From Apricaphanius iberus (lineage: Eukaryota; Chordata; Actinopteri; Cyprinodontiformes; Aphaniidae), in assembly GCA_028564705.1 (NCBI GenBank), contig JAPXFQ010001512.1:558001-622000 (forward strand): 64,000 nucleotides of DNA. The letters run 5' to 3'. This document shows positions 59,308-64,000 of this stretch, one piece after another. Numbering within the stretch: position 1 is the stretch's first letter; each line of letters starts with the position of its first letter. The notes under the pieces are model-generated. The model did no database searches, was not told the origin of the DNA, and was given only the letters and a program-made list of their open reading frames with translations. Made by a program: the position numbers and the translations under genes.

Positions 59308-59947
59308 CTAGATGACCGTGATGCGGTAGTTAGGGTCGTTTGCCGTGCTGGAGCCATCAGTTTTGACGACGGTGGCCTTTGACGAGTGCTGGGAGCTGTA
59401 CTGCACGTTTCGCCGGCACAGGCGCTCGCGGTAATTCTGGGCGAAGATGAGCAGCATGAGCGGGTTGATGCAGCTGTGCGAGTAGCTGAGGCAGATGCTG
59501 ATGTTGTACGCATAGACGAAGGCGATGGTGGGCGGGCTGTTGCTCAGGTTGATCACCTGGATGACGTGGTAGGGCGACCAGCAGATCAGGAACAAGGCAA
59601 TGACCATCAGCACCATCTTGGTGGCCCTCTTCGCCCACACGGACTGTTTGCGTTTCACCCGGCGGATGGAGCTGAAGACGTGGTAGAGGGTGAGCGAGTA
59701 GAAGGTGCTGATGATGATCAGTGGAATGATGAAGCCCAGAATGGACTGGTAGAGAGTGTACCAGTACATGTCCTCAGGCCCATCCAGTAACATCATGCAC
59801 ACCTCAAGGTGCTGCCTGCGGACCACCTTGGCATAAATCATGACGGGCACTGTAAGAAGGAAGCTGCCCAGCCACACCAGCATGTTGATTATGATGGTCC
59901 ACTGCACAGTCCTCCTCTCCGAGCTGGGATGCACAATGGCGATGTAC
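59308..59947 (-). CDS. mchr2: Melanin-concentrating hormone receptor 2-like, exon 2
   Basis: This exon encodes residues 136-347 of a class A GPCR that is expected to sit in the plasma membrane and signal through G proteins in response to the neuropeptide MCH. It starts after the acceptor TCCTCTCAG with the last base of the split Arg codon, then YIAIVHP (the Y of DRY). Visible elements are TM4 (about 152-173), Cys185 of the extracellular-loop disulphide, WYTLYQ and TM5 (about 200-223), TM6 with CWSPYHVIQ (257-265), TM7 with SICLSYSHSCINP and an amphipathic helix 8. WYTLY and PT.AFVYAYN are typical of MCH receptors. Two features are odd. NPxxY reads NPLML, lacking the tyrosine, and the C-terminus ITVI fits a class I PDZ ligand. 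A somatostatin receptor was considered but fits less well. Confidence 0.88.
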
Positions 59948-60471
59948 CTGAGAGGATAACAATTATTTTTATAACTTAAGATAGAAAATAACAAGTGAAA
60001 AAAAAGCAGGTGGTCATGTTAACGCTTCAGGAACTTGAAATCAAAACACGTAGTAAGGATGAGACATTTGCAGAATAAGAAAATGTCTTTTTTCTTGTTT
60101 GATGAAAAGGTATATATTAGACGGGGGTGTTTGCAGATTTCTAATAAGATTACATTTGTCTGCTTTTTGTTGCAAAAAGCTGTGAGACATTCAAGAGAAA
60201 AGCCATTTAAGTGCAGCAAATTATATACATCCATCCACTTTATAATTTCACGTTTCCACCTTTGTTGAGCTTTTCAGTGACAGCTATTCTGTAATTTTCT
60301 CCATGACATTCTGCCACAGTTTTATGAGAAAGAAAAGGGAAAATATATCCTTGTGTGCTTTGATAAAGAAAAAATAAAAACATCAGTTCATATTTTCAGT
60401 TTTTTTCTGCCTGACTAGTTTGGTAACTTGTTAAAAGCCTACAGCCTATATGTAGCATTTCTCAATACTAT

Positions 60472-61114
60472 GGGCCTAATTTATCAAAGGTGTGTGTTTA
60501 TTAAAATATATGCAGATTTCACACGGGGTACAAAACATGAAGCAGGTGATTTACTAAACATGCAGCTAGATGAGTGCAATCCATTAAGCACTTTCGCCCT
60601 CGATTAATAGCTATTAGGAACGTTTCTGTCAGAAAACGTAAAAACTATTGAGAGTTGAACATGTAAACAAGTAGAAGTTGGAAACACAGAGTGATTTATC
60701 AAAGATTCAATTGTTAATCGTTGTTGTTAAATTGTAATTCTTAAAAGCGGTGGCTGTTTTTGTGTCCATATTAACAGCCTCTGAAAACTGTGTCTTAACT
60801 TTGCGCCACCTTGATTTGAAATGTGATTTGAATGATAATCTATCCTAATAGTAACTTATAGCCGTTCTTTCCTTTTATTGCGAAAAACGCCTCGTACCTA
60901 CACTGTGCGCTACTCTCCTGTCTCTCTGGCTGTTGGGCATTGCATAGAGTTGGCAGGCTGGCGCACACAACAGAGCACCCCAAGTCTTCATTTTAATCCT
61001 GCTCTTTGCAGCTGTTATGAATTGCACACATCTTAGTAGATTACCTGAAAAAGGACAGTTTTGTTTTTTGTGCCAAATGCAATTTTAAACTTTGAATATT
61101 TATAAATCAGACCC
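60472..61114. mobile_element. Probable MITE in the mchr2 intron
   Basis: The ends GGGCCTAATTTATCAAA and TTTATAAATCAGACCC are near inverted repeats; the 640-bp interior is non-coding. The target duplication is unclear. Confidence 0.6.
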
Positions 61115-62399
61115 TCAGTATTAATACAGTACGTTTTTTTTCTGTGTTACTTCCATGACAAGATGTTACAAACATCTGACATGAGATGGTGGAATAAAAT
61201 GTAACAATGTCTCCTTGAGTAGAAGGAAACATTCTATTTTCTAAAACCTCTGATTAATATTTACCTACCAATGTATTAGGAAAAAAAACATATTTGTTAA
61301 ATTATAAAGGGAATTAATAATTTAATACATAATTTGATAACATCCAGCAGGAAAACATATTCTAAGATGTTTTTAAAATACTTGTTTTACTAGACTTTAC
61401 ATGCTTTGTAATGTATTTACAGCTGTTTTGATTATGCTTTCCACAGTCATCTTCTATGGCAAGTCAGCTGAGGACTATATTAATCTATCTTATAACATCT
61501 TTGTTAAAGGCAACAGAGCTAAGCTAAAAGAAGTGTTTGATGTCTTTCGTTGACTTTTACGGGTCTGTGTATAAAAAAAGAGACAAGTTTCCAGATGATA
61601 CATATTTTCTCTTACATGATTTCAAAATAAGGAGCATAAATAAAGTTTTCTGAAAAGGTCCTCTTACCAGACAACATTTGCTGGTATAATGATCATGTGG
61701 AAACATATATAGTGTAGCATTCACACTTTTAGGCCAAACTCTGTGAAACAGATCCTCATAATTTCAGGATGAACAACTTAATTGTTCCTAATGTGCTCAG
61801 TTCGTAGACTTGGCACCTGGATAATTTATTTTGATTTGGTTTACATGGCGTGTGTCATAGCTAATGCAGCATTATTTTGAAAAATGTGACACTTTACTGA
61901 CAGCCACTCATACTTGCAGTATAAAAACTACATTTTAGAGTGTATTTAAAATGAAATAAAAAAAACTATTCCAATTGTATTAATCCATATGAATTCGTAA
62001 ATGTAATGTTCACTCTTCAACATTTGATTAGAACTACAACATTTAAAACAAGACCATGATAACCTGAATAAATTCATAAAACATTTTTGAGTTAATGACA
62101 TCTCCAGTAAACCAAAAAAGAACCTTGATCCCAAATGGAAAAAAACTTGTGAGTAACTTCAGAAAATTAGTGCAACAGTTCATTTATGACTCAGTCAAGA
62201 GGACCCAAAGAACCCAGAAAAACATCACAGACCTCATTTGCCTGGTGATGATGATAGAAGTTCTGTGACTGCTTTGCTGCTTGGTACCAGATTGACTTCT
62301 TATGACAAGAAGAATGTCAAGCCATCAGTTTGAGACTTTAAGTAAATTTAAATTATACAGTATTGATCTAAAAACACACATAAGTGTATTTCTCAAAGG

Positions 62400-62790
62400 C
62401 TAAAAAACGAAGTTTTGTAATAAGAAGTTTTGTAATAGCCTAGACAAAGTCTACATTTAAATCCAGAGATCGTTTGGTATAAACATGGCTGAATTAAAGT
62501 AAGTCTTGAAGAGTGAACCAGAATCTACCAACATTGCCAGTTAAACACTTGATGGTAATTGTTGGTGCCAAGTACGGCAAAAGACAACCCAATAAGGTTT
62601 GGAGTACAAAGACTATTTTATATCCCATAGTTTAAAACATTCGGAAATTGCATTTAGGCTACTGTATTTCCAAGATCTTGTCTGATATTAAATCTAGTTT
62701 AATGAATTGAATCATGGAAGTACGACAGAAAAAAAAAGAAAGTGATGCGGGAGTGAATCAATTTTTACTGCACTGTATACGTATATAAGT
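62400..62790 (+). mobile_element. Degraded Tc1-like remnant in the mchr2 intron
   Basis: TAATAGCCTAGACAAAGTCT followed by ACATTTAAATCC reads as a decayed WPSQSPDLNP-type block, and AACACTTGATGGTAATTGT with GGTGCCAAGTACGGC follows as in Tc1 3' parts. The right edge near 62770 ends in TTTTTACTGCACTGTAT. Confidence 0.55.
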
Positions 62791-63390
62791 TATATTAGAA
62801 ATACATGTCCTTTTCATAATAACTGAAAACTGTCTCATGACTAGTGATTCAGGACATTTTTGTTTTGGGGAGATAGTTGAAATTCATACTGAGAGGTTTA
62901 GTTTGAAAAAGCACTTGTCCAAAGGTCAAACCTACAAACAACCTCAGCTAAAATGTTCAATTCGTTGCTAGGAAATGGCTTATTTTAACTGTGGTAACTA
63001 GGAAAAAGGTTTAGACACCCCAAATCTACACTCTAATCTCAAACCAATTCTTTTTTAAATTTTTATTCTACTGTTTGGGAAAGATCAGAATACTATTATT
63101 TAATCTAATTAACAATTATTTAGAGCCAAACCAAAGTAGCCAATTAGGGTCTTTATACATAAATGGCTCGAATTAAGCTAATTTATTAAGACTTTAGTTG
63201 TTGAATTTACAGTGTTCTCTAAGAACAGCATTTTACTGATTCAAGTCAGTTTGTTTTCACAATTCGAATAAAGGAAAAGTAAGATATGACCTGCATTTTT
63301 CTTTTTGCAAGTCTGCTTTTGTTCCTTTTTGCATCGTTTTGTTTTCATGCTCTAAAACAACGTTATTAAATAAGTGAAATTACCACTTAC

Positions 63391-63794
63391 CGATCGATGC
63401 ACAGCACTGTGACTATCCCCACGGTGGTGAACTGGTTGCTTACATCCACTACCACCACCGCCTTGCACATAAAGTTTCCGAAGACCCACTGCCTGTCTAT
63501 GACCAGCTGGTGGATGTTGAAGGGCATCACCAACAGGAACAACATGTCAGCTATGGCCAAGTTTAGCACGTAGATGTCCGAGACCATCTTCTTCTTGCAT
63601 GCTGCCACCGCGTAAATAACCAGCGCGTTGGAGATGACTCCAACGGAGCACAGGATACCGTAGATGGAAGGAAAAATGTGCATGAATGTGGTGATGTCGA
63701 TAGGGCTGTAAGGCTCGGAAGTTGGGGTTAGACATGACAGATCGCTAAAGTTGGATGATGTTTTGTTCCAGCAGATTACGTCCGTGTCATTCAT
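63391..63794 (-). CDS. mchr2: Melanin-concentrating hormone receptor 2-like, exon 1
   Basis: This exon encodes residues 1-134 and two bases of Arg135. The start chosen is the ATG at 63794 (MNDTDVICWNKTSS, purine at -3). The same frame is open further upstream, but only from a TTG, so that extension is rejected. The N-terminus has NxT/S glycosylation sites at N2, N10 and N15. TM1 (about 41-64) has GVISNALVIY, TM2 (74-97) has LNLAIADMLFLLVMPF, and WVFGNFMC ends at Cys110, the partner of Cys185. TM3 carries Asp117 in VVDVSNQFTT, the position known in MCH receptors to contact the ligand, and the exon ends in CIDR. Exons 1 and 2 together give 347 residues, the normal length for the family. The gene stands alone here with no operon-like context. 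Confidence 0.88.
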
Positions 63795-64000
63795 CTTTAA
63801 ATCCCCTCTTTTAAAGAATGCGCTCTGAAGCTGCTGTCTGTTCTCCAAACTTTTGCGTAAAACTTGCTTTCTGTCCTCTCAGCAGCGCGAATCCGTGTCA
63901 GATTCTATTCCAAAAAGTAAAAAAAAAAAAAGTCTGAGCCAGGATAACTACATGAGCAACAGATGCCATGTGAGCTGCTGTGATCTGGCCAATAACTGTG
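63795..64000 (-). promoter_or_regulatory. mchr2: mchr2 5' flank or 5' UTR
   Basis: Upstream of the start on the gene strand is a mixed stretch with an A/T run near 63915-63935. No TATA box or clear splice acceptor could be supported, so it is unknown whether this is promoter or untranslated exon. Confidence 0.3.

Larger units (their letters stand above)
59948..63390 (-). other. mchr2: mchr2 intron (3,443 bp, GT-AG, phase 2)
   Basis: Donor CGATCG|GTAAGT and acceptor TCCTCTCAG|G are both canonical. The intron splits the Arg codon of the DRY motif (CG|G). An intron at DRY is unlike MCHR1, whose coding intron is near the N-terminus, and supports MCHR2. The intron contains a MITE at about 60.47-61.11 kb and a Tc1-like remnant near 62.4-62.8 kb. 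Confidence 0.88.

Noticed and set aside
59308..63794. Somatostatin or opioid receptor identity for the GPCR
   Set aside because: The TM5-TM7 signatures (WYTLYQ, HVIQ.INLS, PT.AFVYAYN, SICLSY) fit MCH receptors better, and somatostatin receptor genes usually have intronless coding regions.
63795..63848. Longer N-terminus for the receptor (MENRQQ...)
   Set aside because: Its first codon is TTG. The first true ATG in frame is at 63794 and gives an N-terminus similar to known MCHR2.

Overview
The window looks like vertebrate, very probably teleost, nuclear DNA. It is AT-rich, its one recognisable host gene is split by a GT-AG intron, and most of the rest is transposon debris of kinds typical of fish: L2-, Rex1/CR1- and R2/R4-like LINEs, tRNA-headed SINEs, Tc1-like, hAT-like and BEL/Pao-like remnants, long TA microsatellites and a minisatellite. 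I found no CRISPR array, rRNA, functional tRNA or operon. Many of the longest open frames near real genes begin at TTG or GTG, so starts were judged separately.

Layout. About 0.7-3.7 kb is a decayed L2 LINE split by an opposite-strand LINE with a snap-back 5' end. A second L2 RT fragment, a reverse SINE and an internally deleted Tc1 element follow up to 5.8 kb. A hAT MITE with a perfect 8-bp target duplication sits at 6.9-7.3 kb and a 137-bp hairpin at 8.6 kb. A CpG-rich block at 10.0-10.5 kb may be a promoter or exon. Nested hAT-like elements fill 10.8-12.3 kb. The best preserved transposon is an L2 LINE at 12.86-17.34 kb with an SGNH-esterase remnant and an uninterrupted endonuclease/RT frame. 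A 1.68-kb hAT-like element with a foldback nested in it occupies 17.5-19.2 kb.

From 20 to 58 kb the sequence is intergenic. It holds LINE fragments (20, 24, 29, 32, 39.5-40.8, 44 and 47 kb), SINE and MITE copies, a C/T-rich minisatellite at 30.7-31.5 kb in a possible LTR context, a Tc1-like pseudogene at 42-43 kb, a solo LTR at 49.0-49.75 kb and a BEL/Pao-type gag fragment at 52.7 kb.

The host gene is on the minus strand at 59.3-63.8 kb. It is a two-exon class A GPCR, most like melanin-concentrating hormone receptor 2 (mchr2), with a 3.4-kb intron that interrupts the DRY motif. It appears intact (347 residues), but Leu replaces the NPxxY tyrosine. No other gene in the window can be tied to it functionally. 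I did not find a convincing new multi-gene system; the most unusual items are sequence structures inside mobile elements.
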